NCBI GenBank assembly: GCA_013815685.1
Contig: JACDFR010000002.1
Location: 123,010 to 187,009, forward strand
DNA from: Ramlibacter sp.
Lineage (GTDB): Bacteria; Pseudomonadota; Gammaproteobacteria; Burkholderiales; Burkholderiaceae_C
DNA: 64,000 bases
Direction: 5' to 3'
This document shows positions 36,070 to 44,845 of the stretch, piece by piece. The notes under the pieces are model-generated. The model was given only the letters and a program-made list of their open reading frames with translations, had not been told where the DNA came from and ran no database searches. Both the position numbers and the translations under genes were made by a program. Positions within the stretch are counted from its first letter, which is position 1. Each line of letters opens with the position of its first letter.

Positions 36070-36089
36070 TGCGCAGGCCCACCTGCGCA
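36070..36089. other. 8-bp stem hairpin after paralogue B
   Basis: TGCGCAGG - CCCA - CCTGCGCA is a perfect 8-bp stem with a 4-base loop, 22 bases after the stop. No T-run follows, so at most it is a weak terminator or mRNA 3'-end stabiliser. Confidence 0.4.
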
Positions 36090-36095
36090 GTGGCC

Positions 36096-36101
36096 GATAA
36101 T
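36096..36101 (+). promoter_or_regulatory. candidate -10 element for the second amidotransferase operon
   Basis: GATAAT in the context CCGATAATGC, 46 bases before the asnB-like ATG at 36,148 and just after a hairpin. No good -35 is visible. It would start an internal transcript for the amidotransferase and following genes. Confidence 0.35.
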
Positions 36102-36110
36102 GCAGGGTTC

Positions 36111-36126
36111 CGCTGCAAAAGCAGCG
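36111..36126 (+). other. leader hairpin upstream of amidotransferase copy 2
   Basis: CGCTGC - AAAA - GCAGCG forms a perfect 6-bp stem with an AAAA loop, between the candidate -10 and the ATG. It would lie in the 5' untranslated RNA. Confidence 0.35.
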
Positions 36127-36147
36127 ACTGTTCAAGGGTCCAGCAGC

Positions 36148-38043
36148 ATGTGTGGAATTTTCGGAATCATGGGCAAAGGGGCCCGCGACGGGGGGTTGCC
36201 CCCCGCGAGCGTGGAGCGTGGCCTGGACCGCATTCGCCACCGTGGCCCTGACGGCCAAGGTGTCTGGGTGTCCAAGGATGGCACGGTCGGCTTCGGCCAC
36301 GCGCGCCTCTCGGTGATCGACCTGGCCACCGGCGACCAGCCGATGCACAGCGCAGATGGCCGCTACACCATCATCTACAACGGCGAAGTTTACAACTACA
36401 TCGAGTTGCGCCAGGAGCTCGGCGCCGACACCTTTCGCACCACCTCCGACACGGAGGTGATCCTTCGCGCCTTCATGAAGTGGGGGCCTGCAAGCGTGGC
36501 CCGCCTGCGCGGCATGTTCGCTTTCGCCATCTGGGACGAGCATGAACGCAAGCTGTTCCTGGCACGCGACCGATTCGGCATCAAGCCGCTTTACTGGGTG
36601 CAAACGCGGGACGGCCTGTATTTCGGCTCCGAGATGAAGGCGCTGCGGCCCTTCCTGGACCAGGCAGCCGTCAACAAAGCCGCACTCTCCGACTATTTTT
36701 CGTTCCAGTTCTGCCTGGGCGAAAAGACCCTGCTCGATGGCGTCAACCACCTGCCCGCCGCGCACCACGCGACCGTTACGCCCGGGCAGTCGCCGCAGCC
36801 GCAGCGCTACTGGGAGGTGCACTACGCAATCGACTACACCCACAGCGAGCGCTGGTTCACCAATCGGCTGGAGGAGTTGATGGACGACTCCATCCGCATG
36901 CACATGCGTGCCGACGTGGAAGTCGGCAGCTACGTCAGCGGCGGCCTGGACTCCAGCCTGGTGGCAGCATTGGCACGCGAGTCGCGCCTCGACGGCCGCT
37001 TCCAGGGTTTCAACGGGCGCTTCACCGACGGACCCGACTTCGACGAGTCGCATTACGCACGCGCCTTGGCCGACGAGCGCAACATGCAACTGCACGTGGT
37101 GGACATCGGCGAGCAGGACTTCGTCGACAATATCCGCAAGGTCATCTGGCACCTGGACCAGCCCACCGCCGGCCCGGGCTCGTTCCCGCAGTACATGGTG
37201 TCCAAGAAGGTGCGCGAGCACGTGAAGGTGGTGCTCGGCGGGCAGGGCGGCGACGAGATCTTCGGTGGCTACGCGCGCTACCTAGTGGCGTACTTCGAGC
37301 AATGCATCAAGGGCGCCATCGAAGGCACGCTGCACAACGGCAACTACATCGTCACTTACGAATCGATCATCCAGAACCTGCAGACCCTGCGGCAGTACAA
37401 ACCGATGATCAAGGAGTTCTGGGCCGAAGGGTTGTTCGAGGAACGCGACAAGCGCTACTGGCGTTTGGTCAACCGTGCCAACACCTTCGGCGACGCGCTG
37501 GCGCCCGACGCGATCGACCGGGCCGGGACCTTCGCCGAGTTCCAGCAGATCTTCTGGGGCGAGAACGTCGGCACGGAGTCGTACTTCGACTCCATGACCC
37601 ACTTCGACTTCAAAACCCTTCTGCCAGCGCTGCTTCAGGTGGAGGACCGCATGGCCATGGCGCACGGCGTGGAGTCGCGCGTTCCGTTCCTGGACCATCC
37701 GCTGGTCGAGTTCGCGGCCACGATCCCAGCCGACGTGAAGTTCAAGGAGGGCGAGCTCAAGCGCCTGCTCAAGCACGTGTTCACGCCCAAGCTGCCCGAC
37801 GCCATCAACAACCGCAAGGACAAAATGGGGTTTCCGGTGCCGCTGACGCTGTGGCTGCGCAAGCCCGGGCCCGCGACCGAGTTCGTGCGGGACGTGTTCT
37901 CTAGTCGGGCCGCACGCGAGCGTTCGTACTTGGCGCGCCCGGTCGATCTGGGCAAGGTGCTGTCCGGCCAGAGCGTGTACAGCCGCAACCTGTGGGCGTT
38001 GCTCAGCCTCGAGCTGTGGCACCAGTCCTTCATGGACGCCTGA
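36148..38043 (+). CDS. glutamine-dependent asparagine synthetase-like amidotransferase (copy 2, WbmE-like)
   Basis: 631 residues. Start fixed by the need for Cys at position 2 (MCGIFGIMGKG); an upstream ATG at 36,100 would bury it. Glutaminase features HRGPDGQGVW and YNGEVYNYIELRQ; synthetase PP-loop YVSGGLDSSLVA near residues 273-284; C-terminal ESRVPFLDHPLVEFAA. In Bordetella a protein of this type (WbmE, from memory) is thought to convert uronic acids to uronamides in the O-antigen, and the three SDRs and C2 epimerase that follow reproduce that gene order. Paralogue of the protein at 19,859. Confidence 0.9.
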   Translation: MCGIFGIMGKGARDGGLPPASVERGLDRIRHRGPDGQGVWVSKDGTVGFGHARLSVIDLATGDQPMHSADGRYTIIYNGEVYNYIELRQELGADTFRTTSDTEVILRAFMKWGPASVARLRGMFAFAIWDEHERKLFLARDRFGIKPLYWVQTRDGLYFGSEMKALRPFLDQAAVNKAALSDYFSFQFCLGEKTLLDGVNHLPAAHHATVTPGQSPQPQRYWEVHYAIDYTHSERWFTNRLEELMDDSIRMHMRADVEVGSYVSGGLDSSLVAALARESRLDGRFQGFNGRFTDGPDFDESHYARALADERNMQLHVVDIGEQDFVDNIRKVIWHLDQPTAGPGSFPQYMVSKKVREHVKVVLGGQGGDEIFGGYARYLVAYFEQCIKGAIEGTLHNGNYIVTYESIIQNLQTLRQYKPMIKEFWAEGLFEERDKRYWRLVNRANTFGDALAPDAIDRAGTFAEFQQIFWGENVGTESYFDSMTHFDFKTLLPALLQVEDRMAMAHGVESRVPFLDHPLVEFAATIPADVKFKEGELKRLLKHVFTPKLPDAINNRKDKMGFPVPLTLWLRKPGPATEFVRDVFSSRAARERSYLARPVDLGKVLSGQSVYSRNLWALLSLELWHQSFMDA

Positions 38044-38061
38044 GCTTCCGGAAGCGGCGGC

Positions 38062-38081
38062 GGGGCTCTACCAGGAGCCCC
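38062..38081. other. hairpin in the gap after amidotransferase copy 2
   Basis: GGGGCTC - TACCAG - GAGCCCC is a perfect 7-bp stem with a 6-base loop, 19 bases after the stop; a short palindrome CTTCCGGAAG (38045-38054) precedes it. There is no T-run, so a full terminator is doubtful. The rest of the 147-base gap shows nothing else. Confidence 0.4.
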
Positions 38082-38190
38082 TCCCGTCTGGCGCCGGTCG
38101 GCCGCAAGTAGAATTGAAGGTTCGCCGCGGTTGCCGCCGCCGTCTTAGGGGCCCTGCCGCTCCTGTAACACTTGATTCCGGACTCCAGCA

Positions 38191-39129
38191 ATGAACATCC
38201 TCGTGACGGGTGGCCTCGGCCAGATCGGCTCCCACACTTCCGAAATGCTGCTCGCGCGCGGCGACAAGGTCGTCGTGATCGACAACCTGGCCACCGGCCA
38301 GCGCCACCACCTTGCTGACCACCCCAACCTGACGGTGGTGATCGACAGCATCGCCAACCGGGACAAAGTGTTCGAGCTGTGCGAGAAGCACCGCTTCGGC
38401 GCCATCGTGCACACGGCTGCCTCCTACAAGGAGCCCAATGACTGGTACAACGACACGATGACCAACTGCGTGGGCGGCACCAACCTAATCCAGGCGGCGC
38501 AGCAGTTCAAGATCGGCCGCTTCATCTACTTCCAGACCGCGCTGTGCTACGGCGTCAAGCCGCTGCAGCAGCCCATCCGCCTGGACCACCCCAAGTTCCC
38601 GGCCAACAGCAGCTACGCGATCTCCAAGACGGTGACCGAGGATTACCTGGAGATTTCAGGCGTCGACTATGTGTCGTTCCGCCTGGCCAACGTAATCGGC
38701 CCGCGCAACGTGAGCGGGCCGCTGCCGATCTTCTTCCAGCGCCTGTCTGACGGCAAGAAGTGCTTCGTCACCAAGGCGCGCCGTGACTTCTGCTTTAACC
38801 AGGATCTCGCACGCGCGGTGATCAAAGCGGTAGACGGCACCGGCAAGGGCGCCTACCACTTCTCGTCCGGCAAGGACGTCGCGATCAAGGAGCTGTACGA
38901 CGCCGTGGTCAAGGCCATGGGCCTGCCCAGCTACCCCGAGCCGGAGGTGCGCGAGCTCGGCCCCGACGACGCACCCAGCATCCTGCTGGATCCGTCCCGT
39001 ACGCTGCAGGACTTCGGCGCGATCGAATTCACGCCCCTGCAAGAGATCGCTGACCAAGCGGTCACCTATTTCCGCAAACACGGCGCCAGTGGCGGCTACA
39101 CGCACCTGAACCACGGGGACAAAAAGTGA
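38191..39129 (+). CDS. NAD-dependent sugar epimerase, WbmF-like SDR
   Basis: 312-residue extended SDR. Nucleotide motif NILVTGGLGQIGSHT at the start, catalytic Thr in YFQTALCYG, and YAISK for Tyr/Lys. First of three consecutive SDRs followed by a WbpI-type epimerase. This order matches my memory of Bordetella wbmF-wbmG-wbmH-wbmI, whose SDRs are proposed to convert UDP-GlcNAc(3NAc)A towards the L-galacto form. Four-base GTGA overlap with the next gene. Individual step assignment is not possible from sequence. Confidence 0.85.
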   Translation: MNILVTGGLGQIGSHTSEMLLARGDKVVVIDNLATGQRHHLADHPNLTVVIDSIANRDKVFELCEKHRFGAIVHTAASYKEPNDWYNDTMTNCVGGTNLIQAAQQFKIGRFIYFQTALCYGVKPLQQPIRLDHPKFPANSSYAISKTVTEDYLEISGVDYVSFRLANVIGPRNVSGPLPIFFQRLSDGKKCFVTKARRDFCFNQDLARAVIKAVDGTGKGAYHFSSGKDVAIKELYDAVVKAMGLPSYPEPEVRELGPDDAPSILLDPSRTLQDFGAIEFTPLQEIADQAVTYFRKHGASGGYTHLNHGDKK

Positions 39130-40055
39130 CGCGTGTCCTGATCACCGGCGGCGCGGGCTGCCTGGGCTCTAATCTGATCGAGCACTGGCTGCCGCAGGGC
39201 CACCAGTTTTTGGTGCTGGACAACTTCGCCACCGGCAAGCGCGAAGTGGTGCCGGCGGTGCCGGGCTTGGAGGTGCGCGAGGGCCACATCGGCGACGCCC
39301 AGTTCGTCGAGCAGGCGTTCGCGCAGTTCAAACCCGAACTGGTGATCCACTCCGCCGCAGCCTACAAGGACCCGGCGGACTGGCAGGAGGACGCGCGCAC
39401 CAACGTCACGGGCAGCATTGAGGTCGTGAAGGCCTCCGAGCGCCACGGCGTGGGCCGGCTCGTGAACTTCCAGACGGTGCTCTCGTACGGTCGCACCAGC
39501 GTGTCGCCCATCCCGGTGTCGCACCCGACCGCGCCCTTCACCAGCTACGGCATCTCCAAGACGGCCGGCGAGCAGTACGTGCTGCAGGCCAAGCTGCCGG
39601 TAGTGTCGCTGCGGCTGGCCAACGTCACCGGGCCGCGGCTGGCGATCGGGCCGATCCCGACGTTCTACAAGCGCCTGAAGGCGGGCCAGAAGTGCTTCTG
39701 CTCCGACACCGCGCGGGACTTCCTGGACATGTCCGATTTCTTCTCGATGATAGACCTGGCCGTGCAGCCCGGTGCGGCCACGGGCGTGTTCAACGTTGCC
39801 TCTGGCGAAGCCCACTACATCAAGGAAATCTTCGAGCTGGTGGCTCGGCACCTCGGCCTTCCGGCCATGGACGTGCCCGTTGTGCCGCCCGCGGCGGATG
39901 ACGTGCCGGTCGTGGCACTGGATGCCTCCCAGACCACCAAGGCCTTCGGCTGGACGCCGAAGGTGGGCTTCGAGGACACCATCCGCAAGCAGCTGGAGTG
40001 GTACGACCGCTACGGCGTCAGCGATATCTACAGCCATCTATCAAGCAAGTCATGA
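39126..40055 (+). CDS. NAD-dependent sugar epimerase, WbmG-like SDR
   Basis: 309-residue extended SDR, GTG start overlapping the preceding stop. RVLITGGAGCLGSNL nucleotide motif, catalytic Thr in NFQTVLSYG, YGISK for Tyr/Lys. It resembles the upstream SDR throughout (shared AAAYKDPADW / AASYKEPNDW and LRLANVTGPR / FRLANVIGPR), so the two likely arose by duplication and may form successive steps or a complex. Overlaps the third SDR by four bases. Confidence 0.86.
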   Translation: MTRVLITGGAGCLGSNLIEHWLPQGHQFLVLDNFATGKREVVPAVPGLEVREGHIGDAQFVEQAFAQFKPELVIHSAAAYKDPADWQEDARTNVTGSIEVVKASERHGVGRLVNFQTVLSYGRTSVSPIPVSHPTAPFTSYGISKTAGEQYVLQAKLPVVSLRLANVTGPRLAIGPIPTFYKRLKAGQKCFCSDTARDFLDMSDFFSMIDLAVQPGAATGVFNVASGEAHYIKEIFELVARHLGLPAMDVPVVPPAADDVPVVALDASQTTKAFGWTPKVGFEDTIRKQLEWYDRYGVSDIYSHLSSKS

Positions 40056-41143
40056 GTTCCCTCAACTTCAAGAATGCATCCATCGTGGTGGTCGGCGGTG
40101 CCGGCTTCGTGGGCAGCAACCTGGTGAAGATGCTCCTGAAGGACGACCCGAGCAAGGTGGTCGTGATCGACAACCTGCTGTCGTCGGACGTGGCAAACGT
40201 GCCGGCCGATGCCCGCGTGAAGTTCTGCTTCGCGTCGATCACCAGCGACCAAGGGCTGGGCGCGATCCCCGCCGACGTGGAGTACGTGTTCCACCTGTCG
40301 TGCTACCACGGGAACCAGTCCTCCATTGCCGACCCGTTCGCCGACCACGAGAACAACACCTTCACCTCGCTGCGCCTGTTCGACCGCCTCAAGGACGCCA
40401 AGTCCCTGAAGAAGGTGGTGTACGCGGCCGCCGCCTGCGCGGTGGCCGAGAAGACCTACGACCAGCCCACCGCCACCACTGAGGAGCAGCCGGTCTCGCT
40501 GGTGCACGACAGCCCGTACTCGATCTCGAAGCTGATCGGGGAGCTGTACGGCAACTACTACCACCAGCGCTACCAGATGCCTTTCGTGAAGGCGCGCTTC
40601 TCCAACGTGTTCGGGCCGGGCGAGATCCTGGGTGCGGGCCGTTGGCGCGGCACCGTGCACACGGTCTGGCGCAATGTTTGCCCGACCTTCATCTGGAAGG
40701 GGCTGCACCGCGAGGCGCTGCCGCTGGACAACGGCGGCAACGCAAGCCGCGACTTCATCTTCGTCGAGGACATGGCCCGCGGGCTGATGGCCTGCGCGAT
40801 GGACGGCGAGCCGGGCGGGATCTACAACCTGGCCACCGGCAACGAAACCAGCATCCTGGATTTGGCCACCTGGATCAATGAGTTCGCCGGCAACCCGACC
40901 GCGCCGGACCTGAAGCCCGCGCGTGACTGGGACCGCTCCGGCAAGCGCTTCGCCTCCACTGAGAAGTCGCGCCGCGAACTCGGCTTCGACGCGCAGGTCG
41001 AGGTGCGCGAGGGTCTGCGCCGCACCGTCGAGTGGACCCGTGCCAACCGCGAGCTGATCGCCCGCACCATGGCGGCGCACAGCAAGCAGATGCAGCAGGC
41101 GGGTGCGCCCCTGCGGCCCGAGTACTTCCCGCAGGGCGTCTGA
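40052..41143 (+). CDS. NAD-dependent epimerase/dehydratase, WbmH-like SDR lacking the usual catalytic Ser/Thr
   Basis: 363-residue extended SDR from ATG 40052. VVVGGAGFVGSNLVKM binds NAD and YSISK keeps Tyr/Lys, but the segment that should read xSSxxxYG is VVYAAAACAVAEKT, so the catalytic Ser/Thr aligns with Ala. The protein is also longer than its two neighbours. It may use another residue, work with water, or be a non-catalytic partner. Coupled to the next gene by a one-base overlap. Position and type fit WbmH of Bordetella from memory. Confidence 0.85.
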   Translation: MSSLNFKNASIVVVGGAGFVGSNLVKMLLKDDPSKVVVIDNLLSSDVANVPADARVKFCFASITSDQGLGAIPADVEYVFHLSCYHGNQSSIADPFADHENNTFTSLRLFDRLKDAKSLKKVVYAAAACAVAEKTYDQPTATTEEQPVSLVHDSPYSISKLIGELYGNYYHQRYQMPFVKARFSNVFGPGEILGAGRWRGTVHTVWRNVCPTFIWKGLHREALPLDNGGNASRDFIFVEDMARGLMACAMDGEPGGIYNLATGNETSILDLATWINEFAGNPTAPDLKPARDWDRSGKRFASTEKSRRELGFDAQVEVREGLRRTVEWTRANRELIARTMAAHSKQMQQAGAPLRPEYFPQGV

Positions 41144-42228
41144 TGAAGGTCGTGACCATCGTCGGGGCCCGGCCCCAGTTCGTTAAGGCTGCGACGGTCT
41201 CACGGGCCTTCGCGGCATGCCAGCCGGCCGTGACCGAGGTGATCGTCCACACCGGGCAGCATTTCGATGCCAACATGTCCGAGGTGTTCTTCACGGAGAT
41301 GCAGATACCCAAGCCCCAGTACCAGCTGGAGCTGGGCGGGCTCGGCCATGGCGCCATGACGGGCCGGATGATGGAGCGCATTGAGACCATTCTCAAGGAC
41401 GAGAAGCCCGACTGGTTGCTGGTCTACGGCGACACCAATTCGACGATGGCGGGCGCGCTGGCAGCCGTCAAGCTGCAGGTGCCCGTGGCGCACGTGGAAG
41501 CCGGGCTGCGCTCGTTCAACCGCGCGATGCCAGAGGAAATCAACCGCGTCGTTTCGGATCACGTCGCCTCGCTGCTGTTCGCCCCGACGGATGCGGCCGT
41601 GCGGAACCTCGCCAACGAAGGCATCACCGGCAAAAAGGTGGTGCGCAGCGGCGATGTGATGTATGACGCTGCGATGTTCTACAGCAGGTTCGGGCGCGGC
41701 CAGGTGCTGCAGTCGCTGGGGCTGCGGCCGCGCGAGTATTTCCTGGCTACTATCCATCGCCAGGAAAACGTCGACGGTCCGCAGCAGTTGGAAACCATCG
41801 TGCGGGCGCTGTCTCGCTGCGCGCGAGAGTTACCGGTCGTGCTGCCCATTCATCCCCGCACGCGCAAGAAGCTGGCGGAGACCGGCCTGGACCACCTTGT
41901 TGAAGCCGACCGGCTGCGCCTGGTGGACCCCGTGGGCTATCTCGACATGGTCGAACTTGAGAAGGACGCGCGGGTTATCCTCACCGACTCGGGTGGCGTG
42001 CAGAAGGAGGCGTACTTCTTCGGCGTGCCCTGCGTAACAATCCGCGGGGAGACGGAATGGGTCGAGCTGGTGGAATGCGGGGCGAACCGACTGGCGCCTC
42101 CGGTGTCGGTGCAGGCCATTGTCGACGCGGCGCTCGCCGCCGCGGGCGACACCAGCAAGCCGCCCGTCGGCCTGTACGGGGACGGCCACGCCGCGGACGC
42201 GATCGCCCAGCGGCTGGCCACGGCCTAG
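41143..42228 (+). CDS. wbpI: UDP-diacetamido-uronic acid 2-epimerase (WecB/WbpI family)
   Basis: Non-hydrolysing UDP-sugar 2-epimerase, 361 residues. It begins KVVTIVGARPQFVKAATVSR and has VYGDTNSTMAGALAA, HVEAGLRSFN, MPEEINR and LTDSGGVQKEAYFFG. The GARPQF and HTGQHFDANMSEVFF variants fit WbpI/WlbD (UDP-GlcNAc(3NAc)A to UDP-ManNAc(3NAc)A) better than WecB, whose motif I recall as FGTRPEAIK. With wbpBDE in the same locus this gives a complete path to UDP-ManNAc(3NAc)A. A 113-base non-coding stretch follows before the next gene. Confidence 0.9.
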   Translation: MKVVTIVGARPQFVKAATVSRAFAACQPAVTEVIVHTGQHFDANMSEVFFTEMQIPKPQYQLELGGLGHGAMTGRMMERIETILKDEKPDWLLVYGDTNSTMAGALAAVKLQVPVAHVEAGLRSFNRAMPEEINRVVSDHVASLLFAPTDAAVRNLANEGITGKKVVRSGDVMYDAAMFYSRFGRGQVLQSLGLRPREYFLATIHRQENVDGPQQLETIVRALSRCARELPVVLPIHPRTRKKLAETGLDHLVEADRLRLVDPVGYLDMVELEKDARVILTDSGGVQKEAYFFGVPCVTIRGETEWVELVECGANRLAPPVSVQAIVDAALAAAGDTSKPPVGLYGDGHAADAIAQRLATA

Positions 42229-42341
42229 GCAACTGCGAATCGTCGCGGGCATTGCCACCTTCCCGATCGCAGGACAAGACACCAGTGGGCGTCACGACCT
42301 TCCGAGACGAACGTTGGCGCCCGGTGCGGGGTGTGCAGGAG

Positions 42342-43595
42342 ATGGCTGCGGAAGGCCGGCGCGTGCTGGTGCTGTCCCACATGTTCCCGCATCCTGAGCA
42401 GCCCGGGTCGGGCCCTTTCGTGCTGGAGCAGGTGCAGGCCCTGCGGGCGTCCGGCGTCGATGCACGGGTGATCTGCGGACGGCCCTATTGGATGAGCCGC
42501 TCACCGCTGCGCCTGCCGCGTTCGCTCTGGGCGTTCGTCCGCTCCATTGGCGAGTCCCGCCGGCAGTGGTGGATGCTCGACGGGGTGCCGGTGCGCTATG
42601 TCCCGTACCCAATTTTGGCCCCGTTCTGGTCGCACGGCTGGAGTTATCGCATGGCGGTGCGCGCCAGCCTCCGCAACCTGCGACGTGAGTTCGCCCCGGC
42701 GCTGATTCATGCCCACACCGGCTACCTGGACGGTTCAGCCGCTCGCATGCTCGCGCACGCATGGGAGGTGCCCTATGTCGTCACCGAGCACACGGGCCCA
42801 TTCTCGATCTTGATGAACCGGTCCATCATCCGACGCACCACCTTGGGCGCGATCGCTGGTGCGGCGCGGGTTGTGGGTGTCTCTCGTGCGCTGCTGCGGG
42901 AGGTGCTGGATTACCTGCCGGGCGTGCAATCCACCGCGACAGTGATACCGAACGTCGTCGACGTGGATCGTTTCGCCGTCACGCCGCTGGCCGATGCGAA
43001 GCCCGAGGCCCCGCGCCTGCTGTTCGTCGGCTATTTCGTGGAGGTCAAGAACATCCCGCTGCTGCTCGACGCGTTTGCGCAGGTGCTGGCCGCCAAGCCG
43101 TTAGCGACGCTTACTCTTGCCGGGGGCGGCACGACAGTCGCGCAGACCGAGAGTGTTCGCGAAGACATCGCCCGGCGCGGGCTGCAGCAGGCGGTGTGCG
43201 TGCGCGGCTGGGTGCCGCGCGAGGAGGTCGCTGGCCTCATGCGCCAGAGCGACATGCTGGTGCTCCAGAGTCGGTCCGAGACCTTTGGTTGCGTGGTGAC
43301 GGAGGCGCTCGCCACCGGCCGCCCAGTGGTGGCCACCCGCTGCGGTGGGCCGGAGGACATCGTGACTGAGTCCTGGCTCGGAGCGCTGTGCGACAACAAC
43401 GACCCGCAAGCGCTCGCCCAGGCGATCCTTGACGTGGCCGACCGGCTCGGCACCTTCGACCCGCAGCGTATGGGCGCGTTCACCCGCGACCGGTTCGGGG
43501 CGGTATCCGTCGCGCGTCGGCTTATCCAGCTCTACGAGGAGGTGCTGCTCGCTCGTCAAGCTCCCGCCTCGCAGCAGGCGGCTTCAAACCCATGA
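42342..43595 (+). CDS. glycosyltransferase family 4 protein
   Basis: 417 residues from ATG 42342 (an AGGAG abuts it; in-frame GTGs at 42333 and upstream are alternatives). GT-B fold: N-terminal RRVLVLSHMFPHPEQPGSGP, acceptor half with IHAHTGYLDGSAA, donor half with LLFVGYFVEVKNIPLLLDAF, RGWVPREEV and the GT4 signature ETFGCVVTEALATGRPVVAT. Cytoplasmic, probably peripheral membrane, adding one sugar to the growing O-unit. Overlaps the next gene by four bases. Confidence 0.9.
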   Translation: MAAEGRRVLVLSHMFPHPEQPGSGPFVLEQVQALRASGVDARVICGRPYWMSRSPLRLPRSLWAFVRSIGESRRQWWMLDGVPVRYVPYPILAPFWSHGWSYRMAVRASLRNLRREFAPALIHAHTGYLDGSAARMLAHAWEVPYVVTEHTGPFSILMNRSIIRRTTLGAIAGAARVVGVSRALLREVLDYLPGVQSTATVIPNVVDVDRFAVTPLADAKPEAPRLLFVGYFVEVKNIPLLLDAFAQVLAAKPLATLTLAGGGTTVAQTESVREDIARRGLQQAVCVRGWVPREEVAGLMRQSDMLVLQSRSETFGCVVTEALATGRPVVATRCGGPEDIVTESWLGALCDNNDPQALAQAILDVADRLGTFDPQRMGAFTRDRFGAVSVARRLIQLYEEVLLARQAPASQQAASNP

Positions 43596-44845
43596 ACGTG
43601 CTGATGGTCACGGCCGACCACCTGATGATCGACCGCCGCATCGTGCAGGAGGCCGGCACACTGGTCGAACAAGGACATCAGGTCACACTGCTGGCCGGCT
43701 TTGAATGCCCGAAGCGGGAGTCCTACGTCATGGACGGGATCCGCATCGAGCGGTTCGAGTACGACTGGGGGCATTCGCCCTTCGCGCCGATCGCGCGCAA
43801 GCTGCGCCTGCGACCGTCTAGCCGGTTGGAGCGGTTTCTTGCGCGCGCGTGGCGCTGGCTCTCGTCGCGCTTGCTGGACATGTCCAGCTTCGACGACTTC
43901 GTCCTCCAGCGACTGATGGAGTATCCGGTTGATGTGCTGCACGTGCATGACTTTCCAATGCTGCGTGCGGGGGTCGAGCTGGCTCGCGTACGCAAGGTGC
44001 CCCTGGTGTACGACGCGCATGAGCTGTATTACGCCCAAGTGCAGCTGTCCGAAGCGACCCAGCGGCGCTACAAACGTGCGGAGAAGCGCTGGATCCGGCA
44101 CGCCGACCACACCATCACGGTCAATCCCTACATCGCACGGCTGATGGCCGAGCGGTATGAGGTCCCCGCGCCCACCGTGATCTTCAACGCGGCGCCGTCG
44201 CAGCCTAAGAGCACAGCGCGCCCGCTGCGGGAAAGGTTCGGGCTGTCTCCCGGGGCGAGGATCGTGCTGTACCAGGGCTGGATCTCCGACAACCGCGGCA
44301 TCGATCGGCTGGTGCTCGCCGCCCGCGACTTTCGCGAGGGCACGGTTCTGGTGATTGTCGGCTACGGCGCCTACCTGGACACTTTACGGCAACTGGTCGA
44401 GGCGCATGGGCTGGCGCTGCGCGTGCACTTCTACGGCGGCGTCGACTCGGACCAGCTCCATCCGGTCACGTGCGATGCCGACCTGGGCGTCATCCCGTAC
44501 TTCGGCGTCGACGACAACAACTATTACTGCAGCCCGAACAAGCTGTTTGAGTTCGCTATCGCGGAGCTGCCCTTCCTTTCCAACGACCTGCCGTTCCTGC
44601 GCGACATCGGCCAGCGCTACGGCAATGGCGTCAGCGCAGACTTGGGCAGCCCGGGCAGCATCGCCGAAGCGGTCAATCGCATCCTGGGAGACCCGGACGC
44701 GATGGCCCGGCTGCGCGCCGGGGCGCTGGCAGCCAAGCGGGAGCTGAACTGGGAAGTGGAGGGCCGCAAGCTGCTCGCCGTCTACGAGTCGCTGGACCGC
44801 CCGGTGCAGTCCCAAGCGGCGCAGCAGCCCGCGAGCGCTGGATGA
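43592..44845 (+). CDS. glycosyltransferase (GT4-like), paralogue of the next gene
   Basis: 417 residues. N-terminus MNVLMVTADHLMIDRRIVQEA (GT-B first strand and loop), DVLHVHDFPMLRAG, and the donor region VLYQGWISDNRGIDRLVLAA then NNYYCSPNKLFEFAIAELPF. Shares this donor signature with the next gene (NNYYSTPNKLFEF), indicating tandem duplication. ATGA overlaps on both sides. Sugar specificity unknown. Confidence 0.87.
   Translation: MNVLMVTADHLMIDRRIVQEAGTLVEQGHQVTLLAGFECPKRESYVMDGIRIERFEYDWGHSPFAPIARKLRLRPSSRLERFLARAWRWLSSRLLDMSSFDDFVLQRLMEYPVDVLHVHDFPMLRAGVELARVRKVPLVYDAHELYYAQVQLSEATQRRYKRAEKRWIRHADHTITVNPYIARLMAERYEVPAPTVIFNAAPSQPKSTARPLRERFGLSPGARIVLYQGWISDNRGIDRLVLAARDFREGTVLVIVGYGAYLDTLRQLVEAHGLALRVHFYGGVDSDQLHPVTCDADLGVIPYFGVDDNNYYCSPNKLFEFAIAELPFLSNDLPFLRDIGQRYGNGVSADLGSPGSIAEAVNRILGDPDAMARLRAGALAAKRELNWEVEGRKLLAVYESLDRPVQSQAAQQPASAG

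Noticed and set aside
35173..37221. 682-codon minus-strand ORF across the glycosyltransferase paralogue and amidotransferase
   Set aside because: Low-complexity shadow with no recognisable domain; both + strand genes are well supported.
38062..38081. Hairpin called as a rho-independent terminator
   Set aside because: The stem is perfect but no T-run follows on either strand; kept only as an unclassified hairpin.
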